Origin: JAMZMI01 sp039944535
Lineage (GTDB): Bacteria; Bacteroidota; Bacteroidia; Cytophagales; Cyclobacteriaceae
Direction of reading: 5' to 3'
NCBI GenBank assembly: GCA_039944535.1
Contig: JBDUYP010000008.1
Span: 57,928 to 121,927, forward strand
DNA length: 64,000 nucleotides
A program made the position numbers and the translations under genes. The notes below the pieces were generated by a model, which worked only from the letters and a program-made list of their open reading frames with translations, made no database searches and was not told where the DNA came from. Position 1 is the stretch's first letter. The number at the start of each line of letters is the position of its first letter. Shown here one piece after another: positions 18,611 to 27,985 of this stretch.

Positions 18611-20046
18611 ATTGTTTTTACTTCTAATTTCTTGATTTGAGCGTTTTTGACAATGGCAAAAATTGTCACTCCAGCACTTACGATCGCGCCAGCAAAAATT
18701 GACATATCTACCGGGAGGGAAAACCCTTCAGGTGCAAGTAGAATGTATGAAACGACCACAGCGGTCATAAAAGCAGACGGAATCAGCGCCAGCCAAAAGT
18801 TCTTCTTTTCTCGCATGAGATAGACGGTAACCGTCCACAAAACAACTGTAGCTAAGGTCTGATTCGTCCAGGCGAAATACCTCCAGATTACGCCAAAATT
18901 GACCAGTGTCAAAAGGTAGCCAGTAACAAAAAGTGGAATACTGATAAACAACCGGTTTTTGATGGATTTCTGATCTGTCTTCATGAAATCAGCTATGATG
19001 ATACGCGCACTTCTGAAAGAGGTATCGCCCGAGGTTATTGGAGCAGCGACTACACCCAATATGGCCAGCAATCCGCCGATGGTTCCTAATGCGCCATTGG
19101 AAATTTCATTGACCATCAATGCGGTGTTATCGCCATTGGTCAGCATTTCCATGTTAAGCTCCAGCACTCCGCCAAAGAAACTCATACTGATGGCTGCCCA
19201 TATCAGCGCCACCACACCTTCGGTAACCATCGCTCCATAAAAGACCTTTTTCCCTTGTTTCTCATTGGACATGCATCGAGCCATAAGAGGAGATTGTGTG
19301 GCATGAAACCCAGAGATAGCACCGCAAGCGATGGTCACGAACAGCATAGGAAACACAGGAAAAGAATCCGGCGTGTAATGAAAATTTGAAAAGCTGGACA
19401 TAGACAACTCTGGAACGACCATGCCCTGTGTGAACATGGAAATAAAAAGTCCGACAGCCATAAAAATCAATGCCAATCCGAATACCGGATAGAGCTTCCC
19501 TATCACTTTATCGATAGGTAAAATCGTAGATAGAATGTAATAACAAAGGATGATCATCACCCATCCAAAAAGGCTGACCGATTCGGTCATTCCCGCTAGT
19601 ATTTTGGCTGGCCCCAAAAGGAAAACAGCACCTACCATAATCATGAGCACAACAGTAAATCCACGCATGAACTGCTTTACCCAACTTCCGAGGTAATAAC
19701 CGGACACTTCAGAAACGCTTTGGCCACCGTGGCGGATAGAAAGCATGCCACTGAAGTAATCATGAACGCCTCCGGCAAAGAGACTGCCCAGGACGATCCA
19801 AAGAAAGGCAACAGGCCCCCACATGGCTCCAGCTACTGCGCCGAAAATGGGTCCCAGACCAGCAATATTCAGAAACTGAATCAGGAAAATTTTCCAGGAA
19901 GGCAACACCACAAAGTCCACCCCATCTGCTCTGGAAGTGGCCGGAGTTGCACGCTTTTCATCAACTCCAAACACCCGCTCGATCAGGTTACCGTACAGCC
20001 AATACCCGAGCACCAAAACTGCTATCGAAATACAAAGTGTGATCAT
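18607..20046 (-). CDS. CstA-family (carbon starvation protein A) inner-membrane transporter
   Basis: A 479-residue polytopic membrane protein. Recognisable CstA blocks are the N-terminal ADGVDFVVLPSWKIFLIQFL, NIAGLGPIFGAVAGAMWGP, GGVHDYFSGMLSIRHGG, GAISGFHATQSPLMARCM and AAPITSGDTSFRSARIIIAD. It is shorter than E. coli CstA (about 700 residues), like many compact homologues. Characterised relatives take up pyruvate or peptides. It is translationally coupled to the downstream sulfatase (4-bp overlap) and follows the GH3 gene by a single base, so it belongs to the PUL operon; importing a small catabolic product of this glycan is the natural inference, substrate unknown. Confidence 0.88.
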   Translation of the reverse strand: MITLCISIAVLVLGYWLYGNLIERVFGVDEKRATPATSRADGVDFVVLPSWKIFLIQFLNIAGLGPIFGAVAGAMWGPVAFLWIVLGSLFAGGVHDYFSGMLSIRHGGQSVSEVSGYYLGSWVKQFMRGFTVVLMIMVGAVFLLGPAKILAGMTESVSLFGWVMIILCYYILSTILPIDKVIGKLYPVFGLALIFMAVGLFISMFTQGMVVPELSMSSFSNFHYTPDSFPVFPMLFVTIACGAISGFHATQSPLMARCMSNEKQGKKVFYGAMVTEGVVALIWAAISMSFFGGVLELNMEMLTNGDNTALMVNEISNGALGTIGGLLAILGVVAAPITSGDTSFRSARIIIADFMKTDQKSIKNRLFISIPLFVTGYLLTLVNFGVIWRYFAWTNQTLATVVLWTVTVYLMREKKNFWLALIPSAFMTAVVVSYILLAPEGFSLPVDMSIFAGAIVSAGVTIFAIVKNAQIKKLEVKTI

Positions 20047-20047
20047 G

Positions 20048-22267
20048 CTATTCTGTTAATTCAATTGATTTTTTCAATAAGTCTACACTGTTCCCGCCCA
20101 ACATAACCTTGAACATGCCCGGCTCCACGATATAAGTTTCACTCACTGGCGACCAATACGTTAGCATATCAGCATTCAGCTCAAATGTTACTTTTTTCGT
20201 TTCGCCAGCTTTCAACCCTACTTTCCGGAAAGACTTAAGCTCCTTCACGGGTCTTACTATCTCGCCTATCACATCCTGAATGTATAGCTGGACTATCTCT
20301 TCTCCGAAAATCTCCCCTGTATTGGTGACGCTGACCAAGACATTTATGGTCTCATTTTCGGTGAATTTGTTTGTGCTCAATTTCAGATCATCGTACTCGA
20401 ATGAGGTATAGCTCAGACCATAACCGAATGAATAAAGTGGTCCATTGGGAAGGTCGATATACTTGGATGAAAATCGGGAGGACTGTGCCGGACGCCCCGT
20501 GCTGTAGTGGTTGTAGTACAAAGGCACCTGCCCCACATGACGAGGAAATGTCATGGTCAGTTTGGCAGACGGGTTGTACGCGCCAGCCAAAACTTCTGCA
20601 ATGGCATTGCCTCCCTCTGTTCCAGGAAACCAGACATCAAGAATGGCATCCATATTTTCCTCATACCACCCGATGGTGAGTGGTCGCCCATTGAACATCA
20701 CTAAAACAGTTGGCTTGCCCGCAGATTTAACCAGTTCGGCAATCCGATTCTGATTGCCCGGAATATCAAGCGTGGCTCGACTGGCGGCCTCTGCTGACAT
20801 TTCCTTTGGCTCACCCAATGCAAGCAAAACCAAATCCGCTTTTTTCGCTGCTTTGATAATTTCAGCTTCACTCAATGGACTATCTTTCCAAAAATCACCG
20901 ACATTGAGTTTGGTAATGTTAGCTTCAGGAAACTGAGCTTTTATTCCTTCAAAAAGGGTGACAGCAACACTTGTATCTCCCTTTGCCGACCATCTTCCAA
21001 GGATGTCTTTCGAATCTGCAAAAGGCCCAATGATCGCAATGTTTTTTACCGAGTTGGCTACCGGCAAAACACCATTATTCTTTAACAACACCATCGATCG
21101 CTTGGCAGCTTCTTTGGCTATTTTTCGGTGATCAACGGAAAGCGTAACACTGTCGATATATTGTTTGGACTCAAACCTATACGGATTGTCAAACAGCCCT
21201 AGCTCATATTTCTTGGTCAAAATACGTCTGACCGCATCATCGATAGCTGACTCAGCCACCTGCCCTTCTTCGACCAGTGTTTTTATGTTTTCATGATAAT
21301 TGCGCGATTGCATTTCGATATCTACGGTACCATTCAATGCTTGAACTGTCGCTTGTTTGGTGTGGCTAGCGTACCCATGTTTGACCAATTCGCCCACACT
21401 GCCAAAATCAGAAATCAACACCCCATCGAACTTCATTTCTGAGCGCAAAACATCGTTGAGCAGTGGGCCATGCGCCACAGTAGGCACACTTCCGACCACA
21501 TTAAAGGAAGTCATGACTGAGCTCACATTGACATCCATTGCCGCGAGAAAAGGAGGCAAGTGAATGTTGCGCAGCGTTTCAGAGCCAAAGTCGGCGGTAT
21601 TGTAGTCCCTGCCTCCCTCTGCCGCTCCATAGCCAATGAAATGTTTGACACAGGCCATAATGGTGTTACCGTTCTCAATACCATCTCCCTGAAAACCCTG
21701 GATAGAGGCTTTGGTGAAAAGTGCCGACAAGTACGGATCCTCACCATTTCCCTCCATCACTCGTCCCCATCTCGGGTCACGGGAAATATCCGCCATTGGG
21801 CCATGATTGTAACTAATGCCGGCAGCTGCAGCTTCTATCGTCGCAATGCGATGAGCCTGTCGCACCATGGCTGTGTCCCAGGAGCAGGACATGGCCAATG
21901 GCATTGGAAAAATGGTTTTGAAGCCATGAATCACGTCGTAGTTGAAGAATAGTGGAATACCCAAACGTGTCTCTTCTACAGCCATTCGTTGCATGTCTGC
22001 TACGTCATCCACATCGCCGGGAACCAAGATGGAACCAACTCCTCCAGCCTTTACCAACTCCACCAAGTCGCGCGCTTTTTCACCGTCTCCAACTCGCGCA
22101 TGCCCCCTTCCCAGACATTGATACATCTGGCCGATTTTTTCATCCAGGGTCATGATCGAAATCAAAGAATCAACCTGGACGGTATAAGCGGAGTTTACCC
22201 GTTTTTCAGGGCTGGAACAAGCAACAACTAAAAAGAAAATCGCTAGTGGAAAGAATTGAAATTTCAT
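20048..22267 (-). CDS. Glycoside hydrolase family 3 beta-glycosidase, lipoprotein
   Basis: A 739-residue GH3 enzyme of beta-glucosidase type. Lipobox VVAC with Cys17. The TIM barrel carries FNYDVIHGFKTIFP, ADISRDPRWGRVMEGNGEDP, CVKHFIGYGAAEGGRDY and the nucleophile motif GVLISDFGS (Asp287). The alpha/beta sandwich domain contains KRSMVLLKNNGVLPV and FNGRPLTIGWYEENMDAILD, and the FnIII-like C-terminal domain spans about 640-739. It removes single beta-linked sugars from non-reducing ends in the periplasm. The start overlaps the FAD oxidoreductase stop by one base (TAATG). It is a clear paralogue of the GH3 at 24267-26603, with the FAD enzyme between them. Confidence 0.93.
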   Translation of the reverse strand: MKFQFFPLAIFFLVVACSSPEKRVNSAYTVQVDSLISIMTLDEKIGQMYQCLGRGHARVGDGEKARDLVELVKAGGVGSILVPGDVDDVADMQRMAVEETRLGIPLFFNYDVIHGFKTIFPMPLAMSCSWDTAMVRQAHRIATIEAAAAGISYNHGPMADISRDPRWGRVMEGNGEDPYLSALFTKASIQGFQGDGIENGNTIMACVKHFIGYGAAEGGRDYNTADFGSETLRNIHLPPFLAAMDVNVSSVMTSFNVVGSVPTVAHGPLLNDVLRSEMKFDGVLISDFGSVGELVKHGYASHTKQATVQALNGTVDIEMQSRNYHENIKTLVEEGQVAESAIDDAVRRILTKKYELGLFDNPYRFESKQYIDSVTLSVDHRKIAKEAAKRSMVLLKNNGVLPVANSVKNIAIIGPFADSKDILGRWSAKGDTSVAVTLFEGIKAQFPEANITKLNVGDFWKDSPLSEAEIIKAAKKADLVLLALGEPKEMSAEAASRATLDIPGNQNRIAELVKSAGKPTVLVMFNGRPLTIGWYEENMDAILDVWFPGTEGGNAIAEVLAGAYNPSAKLTMTFPRHVGQVPLYYNHYSTGRPAQSSRFSSKYIDLPNGPLYSFGYGLSYTSFEYDDLKLSTNKFTENETINVLVSVTNTGEIFGEEIVQLYIQDVIGEIVRPVKELKSFRKVGLKAGETKKVTFELNADMLTYWSPVSETYIVEPGMFKVMLGGNSVDLLKKSIELTE

Positions 22268-24270
22268 TATTTAATCCCCGTTTTCGGCACTAGCAAAACT
22301 GCATCACCACGAACAACTCCTCCTTCACTGCCATAGATGCTGACCTGATTAGCTGCTTCTTTACTCAGGTCAAAAACTCCGATAGAAACCCACTCACCGG
22401 ATGTTTGTCCAATGACCTCAATATCATCTGCTACTATTTCAAAATTTTGCGACAACTCACCGAAAGAAACCGACCCTTTGGTGACTGGAGCCACTTTTTC
22501 CAGTTTACTGAAATAAACAAAAACCTCATATGCCCCTGAGATAGAGATGGACGGCTTAAATACTACCTCACCTTTGCCTTCTATCTCTAAAGCACTTTCG
22601 CCATAGCAGTCCTTATTGACTTCTTTCCAATTTCCGGTAAATCCAACCAGTCCCGGGATGTTATCAACCAAAATTTCAGGAGTTGAAGCATCGGACAATG
22701 GGTCTTTGTCCAGCTCTGATTTGATGGAGCGATAATCAACTTTTTGAACGGATATTTTATTGTCGATAGCCTCATTGGCTGCCAGAGCCGCTACCTGACC
22801 TAGTGCCATAAAAACCGGCTCCATGCGGATAGAACCATAAGCTATGTGACTTGCTGAGAGGCAAACGGGCACAAGCAAGTTCTCACACTCTGTAGCTTTT
22901 GGAATAATGGCACCATAGCTGATCGGATAAGGCCCAAAGCCTCCGATCTCGACATTACCTTCGTTTTTGACCATGGCCACTCCGTCCTTTTTGACAACCA
23001 CCCGCTGGCAGTTGTGCGAATCCATGGTATAGGCCGCCATAGCGACAGGATCAGAAACAACCTCTCTACCCTGGCAGTGATGTTGTGTCATGACAGTCTG
23101 ACCAACCATACGTCTAACCTCCCTCACATAGAGCTGCGGAGACCAGTTTCCATTGTTGGTATATTCATCTTTGGGGTATCCCCACTGCTGAATTTCGGCC
23201 TGAAGTTCTGCCGGCACGCGAGGGTCTGTTTTGTAGAAATAAAGCAACCCTTTGGTGTAGTTTTCATGAGCTTGAATGATCGCCTCGCGCTCCTCGTATG
23301 ATCCCTCAGGATAATCGTAATTCATCCCGATCATATCGGTAGAAAACCCACCCCGATTGTTGATGTCTGTCTTACCTCCCGGCATTTTGCTCCAAATGAA
23401 AAAATCGTTGAGTTTGCGTTTGTTAGGCTGTGCTAGGAATAGACGAAGGAGTAGCTCGTATCTGGATGAATCATAGTTATCCGGTCGGGTGATCTCCACC
23501 CGATTCTCGGGAACGTTGGTCAGGCAAATTCTGAAGTTATAAGCTTGAAGTTTTTCATCTCCAGTACCGTCTTCCTCAACCTTGATAGGACTGATTCCCC
23601 AAAGCAGACCGCTGTTTGGATCACCTTCTACTTTGTATGGATCAATGTTGTCAGGAAACTGGTGCTTCTTTCTTAACTGAACTCCATTGTAGGTTTCCGC
23701 ATAAGCATCATTACTCTCACGTCCCACCACATACGAAACCCCTGACTTAGCCATGAGATCGCCCTCATAGGTTGCGTCGATGAACATCTCAGCTGAGAGT
23801 GTTTTTGTGATTTGTTGGTCGGTCGCCTGCTCTACTTTGATGGATGAAATTTTTGACTCAGTTTTATTGACGTCCGACAAACGAAAGCCATTTAGGACTT
23901 CAATATTGGCTTCCTTTAGGTAATCACCAAACACTTCAGTGGCTACATTAGGCTCAAAAATCCAGCGCTCAAATGCGCCGTACTTGCTTCCTATCCTTCT
24001 GTAAAAGTCCTTGGCAAGTCCAGAAATGGCATACTTATTTCCGATATCTGTGTAACCGAGTCCTCCTGTAGTTAGGCCTCCGATATGTCCATTTGGGGAA
24101 ACCAGAAGCACATCCAGCCCCTTCATCCTGGCTGTATAGGCCGCTATAATTCCAGAAGATGTGCTTCCGTAAACGATCAAATCATAGGATGATTCATTGG
24201 TTTCAGATTGATCATTACATCCAAATGCAAGTGATAAAACAACGAGAATAGAGAGTATACGCTTGATCAT
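22267..24270 (-). CDS. Exported FAD-dependent oxidoreductase with golvesin-like C-terminal domain, lipoprotein
   Basis: A 667-residue flavoprotein of the FAD_oxidored (PF12831) type. A lipobox LAFGC (Cys18) predicts envelope anchoring. The dinucleotide-binding fold is DLIVYGSTSSGIIAAYTARM with further family signatures GGLTTGGLGYTD, FIDATYEGDLMAKSG, YVREVRRMVGQTVMTQHHC and SIRMEPVFMALGQVAALAAN. Residues about 550-667 form a beta-sandwich resembling the golvesin C-terminal module (ending GDAVLLVPK). Homologues are often annotated as xanthan-lyase-like or putative dehydrogenases without biochemical proof. It overlaps the upstream GH3 by 4 nt and the downstream GH3 by 1 nt, so it is an integral operon member; oxidation of a sugar of the substrate is inferred, not shown. 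Confidence 0.85.
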   Translation of the reverse strand: MIKRILSILVVLSLAFGCNDQSETNESSYDLIVYGSTSSGIIAAYTARMKGLDVLLVSPNGHIGGLTTGGLGYTDIGNKYAISGLAKDFYRRIGSKYGAFERWIFEPNVATEVFGDYLKEANIEVLNGFRLSDVNKTESKISSIKVEQATDQQITKTLSAEMFIDATYEGDLMAKSGVSYVVGRESNDAYAETYNGVQLRKKHQFPDNIDPYKVEGDPNSGLLWGISPIKVEEDGTGDEKLQAYNFRICLTNVPENRVEITRPDNYDSSRYELLLRLFLAQPNKRKLNDFFIWSKMPGGKTDINNRGGFSTDMIGMNYDYPEGSYEEREAIIQAHENYTKGLLYFYKTDPRVPAELQAEIQQWGYPKDEYTNNGNWSPQLYVREVRRMVGQTVMTQHHCQGREVVSDPVAMAAYTMDSHNCQRVVVKKDGVAMVKNEGNVEIGGFGPYPISYGAIIPKATECENLLVPVCLSASHIAYGSIRMEPVFMALGQVAALAANEAIDNKISVQKVDYRSIKSELDKDPLSDASTPEILVDNIPGLVGFTGNWKEVNKDCYGESALEIEGKGEVVFKPSISISGAYEVFVYFSKLEKVAPVTKGSVSFGELSQNFEIVADDIEVIGQTSGEWVSIGVFDLSKEAANQVSIYGSEGGVVRGDAVLLVPKTGIK

Positions 24271-26603
24271 TTGACTGTGAGTTTTGCTGTTTTCAAATCT
24301 TCATTTTCCGATGAGCCTCCTACCATTAGGAAGAAATCTCCCGGCTCCACTACCCTCTGCATTTCCAGATTGTAAAAAGCCAAATCCTCTTGCGTTACGT
24401 TGAAAGTCACCTCCTTCGACTCGCCTGACTGGAGGCTGATTCTTTTGAAGTTTTTCAGCTCTTTTAGTGGTCGGGTGACAGTGCTATAGAGATCTCTTAC
24501 ATAGAGTTGCACCACTTCGTCACCAGCAACCTTACCTGTATTAGTCACCGTCACTGTGAGTGATGTCGAGCCATCTGCGTCGATCTCCTCCTCCGAAAGA
24601 CTAGGCTCAGCATATTCAAAAGTGGTGTAGCTCAATCCGTGCCCAAATGAATAAAGAGGGCCAGTCTTTGACCACTTGTATTTCTTCACATAGTGTGCGT
24701 TTTTGTGGTTGTAGTAGGATGGAATCTGACCGACATTTCTTGGGATAGAAATAGGCAGTTTTCCGCTCGGATTTACTTTCCCAAAAATGACTTCAGCAAC
24801 TGCTCTACCCCCTTCACTCCCAGGCTCCCAAGCCTCGATGATTGCCGGAACATTCTCGGCAATCCATTCAGTGGCCAACGGGCGACCGTTTACCAAAACC
24901 ACAATCACGGGTTTTCCTGTTTCCTGAAGTGCACGAACAAGTTCCTCTTGTTTGCCGATCAGCTCCAGATTATCACGCGCTACGTTTTCTCCATTGGTTT
25001 TGAATTTTCTTTCATAGCGAAGGGAATTACTTCCCACAACTACTACAATGGCATCTGCATTACGACCCTTTTTGGCTGCTTCCTTCAAGTGATCATCTGT
25101 GAGTTCGGTCACCTGACTGCCCACATCCAAATAATCAATAGATACGCCTTTGGGTTTTTGGTTCTCAAGCCCTTCAAGTATGGTGGTGATATTGTCTTCG
25201 GGCTGTTCAAAACTCCAGTCTCCCATCAAAGTATGATTGTTGGCATTAGGGCCTGTAACTAATATTTTCTTCGCTTGTGTAAGTGGAAGAACACTTTCGT
25301 TTTTCAGTAAAACGATGGATTTACGTGCCGCATCCAATGCTGTTGCCTGATGCTCCGTGGTTCGGATGCGCTCAGCTACTTTTTCTTCCTCCACGAATGG
25401 ATTTTCAAACAATCCAAGCTGGAATTTTGCTTCCAAAATTTTACCTACAGACTCGTCAATTCGTTTTTCTGAAATTCGCCCTTCCTCAACTAGTTTCATG
25501 ATAGGCTCCAGAAACTTCGGCCCGTGCATGTGCATGTCCATTCCCGCATCCACAGTGAGAAAACATGCTTCTTCCTGACTTGGAACCACTCGATGTACGG
25601 ACTTTAGTCGTTCAATATCCATCCAGTCGCTAACCACAAACCCATCAAATCCCCACTCATTTCTGAGAAGCTCCGTTAGCAAATATTTGCTACCGTGACA
25701 TGGATCACCGTTGATTTCGTTGTGTGCGGCCATCACTGTGAAAGCTCCTGCATCCAGAGATTTGAGGTATGGTGGGTAGTAGATTTCCCGAAGCGTTCGT
25801 TCACTTACATCCATCGGCGAGGCATTGATCCCATTGACTGGTTCGCTACCGGCCACAAAATGTTTGATACACGCCACCACATTGTCAGGATCAGAAAAAT
25901 TCTCTCCCTGAAGGCCTCTGACCATGGCCACACCCATTTCCCCAACTAAATGAGGATCTTCTCCGAATGTCTCCCCTACTCTTCCCCATCGAGGGTCTCT
26001 GGCTACATCCAAATTTGGAGAAAACGCCCAATGCGATCCCGTTGCTCTCATTTCCTTAGCTGTTTGTTTCGAGATTTCCTCTACCAATTCAGTATCCCAT
26101 GTGGAAGCCAACGAAAGCGGGGTTGGGTAAACTGTTGCTCCTTCGTACAAGGCATTGCCGTGAATGGCATCAATGCCAATCAGCAATGGAATTTTCAACC
26201 GACTCTGCTGAGCTGCTTCCTGCAGTTCGTTGGCTTCTTTGGCAGAAAGCACATGTAGGAATGAACCGGTTTTTCCGTCCTTGATCAGTTGGTACAGGTC
26301 CTTGCCACTCATGCCCGGGTAGAAGGCGTTGGCATCATCAGCCATAACATCAATTGGCGTATTGAGATTGGCCGATTTTTCCAAATGAAACAAACCCACA
26401 TACTGGCACATCTGCCCTACTTTTTCTTCGAGGGTCATTCTTTTCAACAAATCAGACACTCGCTGACTAGTAGGTAATGAGGGGTTTAAATAAGGGTCAG
26501 GAAGGTTTCCTTTCGCCTGTTCACAACTTTGAAAAAAGCAAATAAACAGGATCATAAAAAGTAAACTCCCGACCCCATAGCTGGCACTATTTCTTCTAAT
26601 CAT
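24267..26603 (-). CDS. Glycoside hydrolase family 3 beta-glycosidase (BglX-like), lipoprotein
   Basis: A 778-residue GH3. The N-terminus has a long hydrophobic lipoprotein signal (FFQSC, Cys27). The barrel shows IGIDAIHGNALYEGATVYP, SPNLDVARDPRWGRVGETFG, CIKHFVAGSEP and the nucleophile motif GFVVSDWMD (Asp326). It continues through the alpha/beta sandwich (KSIVLLKNESVLPL, VNGRPLATEW) to an FnIII-like domain. The layout is that of BglX-type periplasmic beta-glucosidases. Its start is 8 bases after the stop of the GH-A lipoprotein gene and its stop overlaps the FAD gene by 4 nt. Two different GH3s in one operon suggest two linkages or two aglycones in the substrate. Confidence 0.93.
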   Translation of the reverse strand: MIRRNSASYGVGSLLFMILFICFFQSCEQAKGNLPDPYLNPSLPTSQRVSDLLKRMTLEEKVGQMCQYVGLFHLEKSANLNTPIDVMADDANAFYPGMSGKDLYQLIKDGKTGSFLHVLSAKEANELQEAAQQSRLKIPLLIGIDAIHGNALYEGATVYPTPLSLASTWDTELVEEISKQTAKEMRATGSHWAFSPNLDVARDPRWGRVGETFGEDPHLVGEMGVAMVRGLQGENFSDPDNVVACIKHFVAGSEPVNGINASPMDVSERTLREIYYPPYLKSLDAGAFTVMAAHNEINGDPCHGSKYLLTELLRNEWGFDGFVVSDWMDIERLKSVHRVVPSQEEACFLTVDAGMDMHMHGPKFLEPIMKLVEEGRISEKRIDESVGKILEAKFQLGLFENPFVEEEKVAERIRTTEHQATALDAARKSIVLLKNESVLPLTQAKKILVTGPNANNHTLMGDWSFEQPEDNITTILEGLENQKPKGVSIDYLDVGSQVTELTDDHLKEAAKKGRNADAIVVVVGSNSLRYERKFKTNGENVARDNLELIGKQEELVRALQETGKPVIVVLVNGRPLATEWIAENVPAIIEAWEPGSEGGRAVAEVIFGKVNPSGKLPISIPRNVGQIPSYYNHKNAHYVKKYKWSKTGPLYSFGHGLSYTTFEYAEPSLSEEEIDADGSTSLTVTVTNTGKVAGDEVVQLYVRDLYSTVTRPLKELKNFKRISLQSGESKEVTFNVTQEDLAFYNLEMQRVVEPGDFFLMVGGSSENEDLKTAKLTVK

Positions 26604-26611
26604 ATTAATTC

Positions 26612-27958
26612 TTATAAATCTTCAACCATAAAAGGAATGGCAGCACTTGCTACATTTCCTGCTTCATCAAACACAAATGCGTATAATCTATATTCGCCCT
26701 CTTCTGGTACAGTGAAATAAACTGTATTCTCGGTGTTGGATTCAAAAAGCCCTGCAATACCTGGGAGGGTACTTTTTGTCGTATCATTTTTATCGAGTAT
26801 GAAACCTTCCTTGACTATTACCCACTCGTAGGTTAACTGTTCGCCTTCCAAATCAGTAGCCTTCACAGTAGCCTGATTTCTCTTTCCTGACACAACTTTC
26901 ACACTTTTATCTGCCGACATTCCATTCAATAAAACATCTTCTTGACGCTCTATTCTGGGTGGTCTATTGGAAGGAAAAGAACCTAGCCAACAATATTGCA
27001 TGGAATGAACAGACTCAAATGGGTTACCATTTCGAGTAAATAAACCATACCAAGTGGCTACCTGTCCATGCGTTTGATAGCCCCATAGAAATACGTAAGA
27101 TCCATTGCAACTATTTTTTAAATTGGATGCAATATGATCGCTGTAGTAAGTTCTATACACCTCTCCCTTTTCCGTACTTGTAAGTTCCTGAGGGGCACCC
27201 CAAGACGTTTTAGGTGGGTTTGCATAGGTTCCTCTTGGTCCCCACTCGGTAACTAAATAAGGTTTACTCCATCCCGTAGAAGCTATTTTGGTTTGAGCAT
27301 TGATAATACCCGAGTAGGAATTGACACTCAATACATCAAGAGAAGGAGCTCTCTCAATAATTTCATTAATATCATCGGGTTCGGTTCCGGCTAGTACGGT
27401 AGTTGTGAGGTGATAGGGGTCAAGCTCGTGAATCATATCTGATATTTCACCAACAGCATTCCATACTTTCATATTGGTATATTGTCCATTGACCTCATTA
27501 CCAATGCCCCACATTAATAAAGCAGGGTGATCTTTGTACTTCATCACGTCATTTTTGATCTGGGCTAGTTGTTCCGCAATTGCCTCCTCATCGTCGTAAT
27601 CAAATCCGTAAGTTTCACGTCCTACCCAAATACCGAGACACACAGTAAGCTCATATTTCAGAGCTGAATCAAGTACGCTCTGTGTATTTTCATCAATAGA
27701 GTATGTACGAACAGAATTACCACCATATTTGGGTATCTCACTTAAAAAATTATTGTACGCTCCTCCCTTTATATAGTAGGGGCTACCATTTCGGTAAATA
27801 CGAGAATACGATCCTTCATTGACCACCTCGACGAGAACTGGACCATCCGTTGGGTAATCATTTTTCGACACTTCGTTTTTTTCAATTATGGCATCTTCAG
27901 TACACCCAAAAAAAACAAGGCTTAATAGTATTAAAATGACATAGTGACGTAAAATCAT
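26612..27958 (-). CDS. Clan GH-A (GH2-type TIM barrel) glycosidase lipoprotein, copy 1
   Basis: A 448-residue lipoprotein (VFFGC, Cys19). The TIM barrel, about residues 40-340, has the motifs YRNGSPYYIKGG, YGGNSVRTYSID, the acid/base IGNEVN (Glu155) and the nucleophile VTEWG (Glu238). The last about 100 residues are an Ig-like domain ending in a VPEEGEYRLYAFVFDEAGNV block. The barrel plus Ig layout matches clan GH-A enzymes such as GH158 and GH72-like beta-glucan enzymes, but the CAZy family cannot be fixed by eye. It is closely related to the next two genes, with copy 2 the nearer, so the cluster arose by tandem duplication. Periplasmic or surface cell-attached location is inferred from the lipobox. 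Confidence 0.8.
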   Translation of the reverse strand: MILRHYVILILLSLVFFGCTEDAIIEKNEVSKNDYPTDGPVLVEVVNEGSYSRIYRNGSPYYIKGGAYNNFLSEIPKYGGNSVRTYSIDENTQSVLDSALKYELTVCLGIWVGRETYGFDYDDEEAIAEQLAQIKNDVMKYKDHPALLMWGIGNEVNGQYTNMKVWNAVGEISDMIHELDPYHLTTTVLAGTEPDDINEIIERAPSLDVLSVNSYSGIINAQTKIASTGWSKPYLVTEWGPRGTYANPPKTSWGAPQELTSTEKGEVYRTYYSDHIASNLKNSCNGSYVFLWGYQTHGQVATWYGLFTRNGNPFESVHSMQYCWLGSFPSNRPPRIERQEDVLLNGMSADKSVKVVSGKRNQATVKATDLEGEQLTYEWVIVKEGFILDKNDTTKSTLPGIAGLFESNTENTVYFTVPEEGEYRLYAFVFDEAGNVASAAIPFMVEDL

Positions 27959-27985
27959 CCTTGATTCTTTAATTAATAACAGGTT

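Noticed and set aside
24693..25262. Plus-strand 189-codon open frame
   Set aside because: It is antisense to the GH3 gene whose motifs and active site are intact; a shadow frame.
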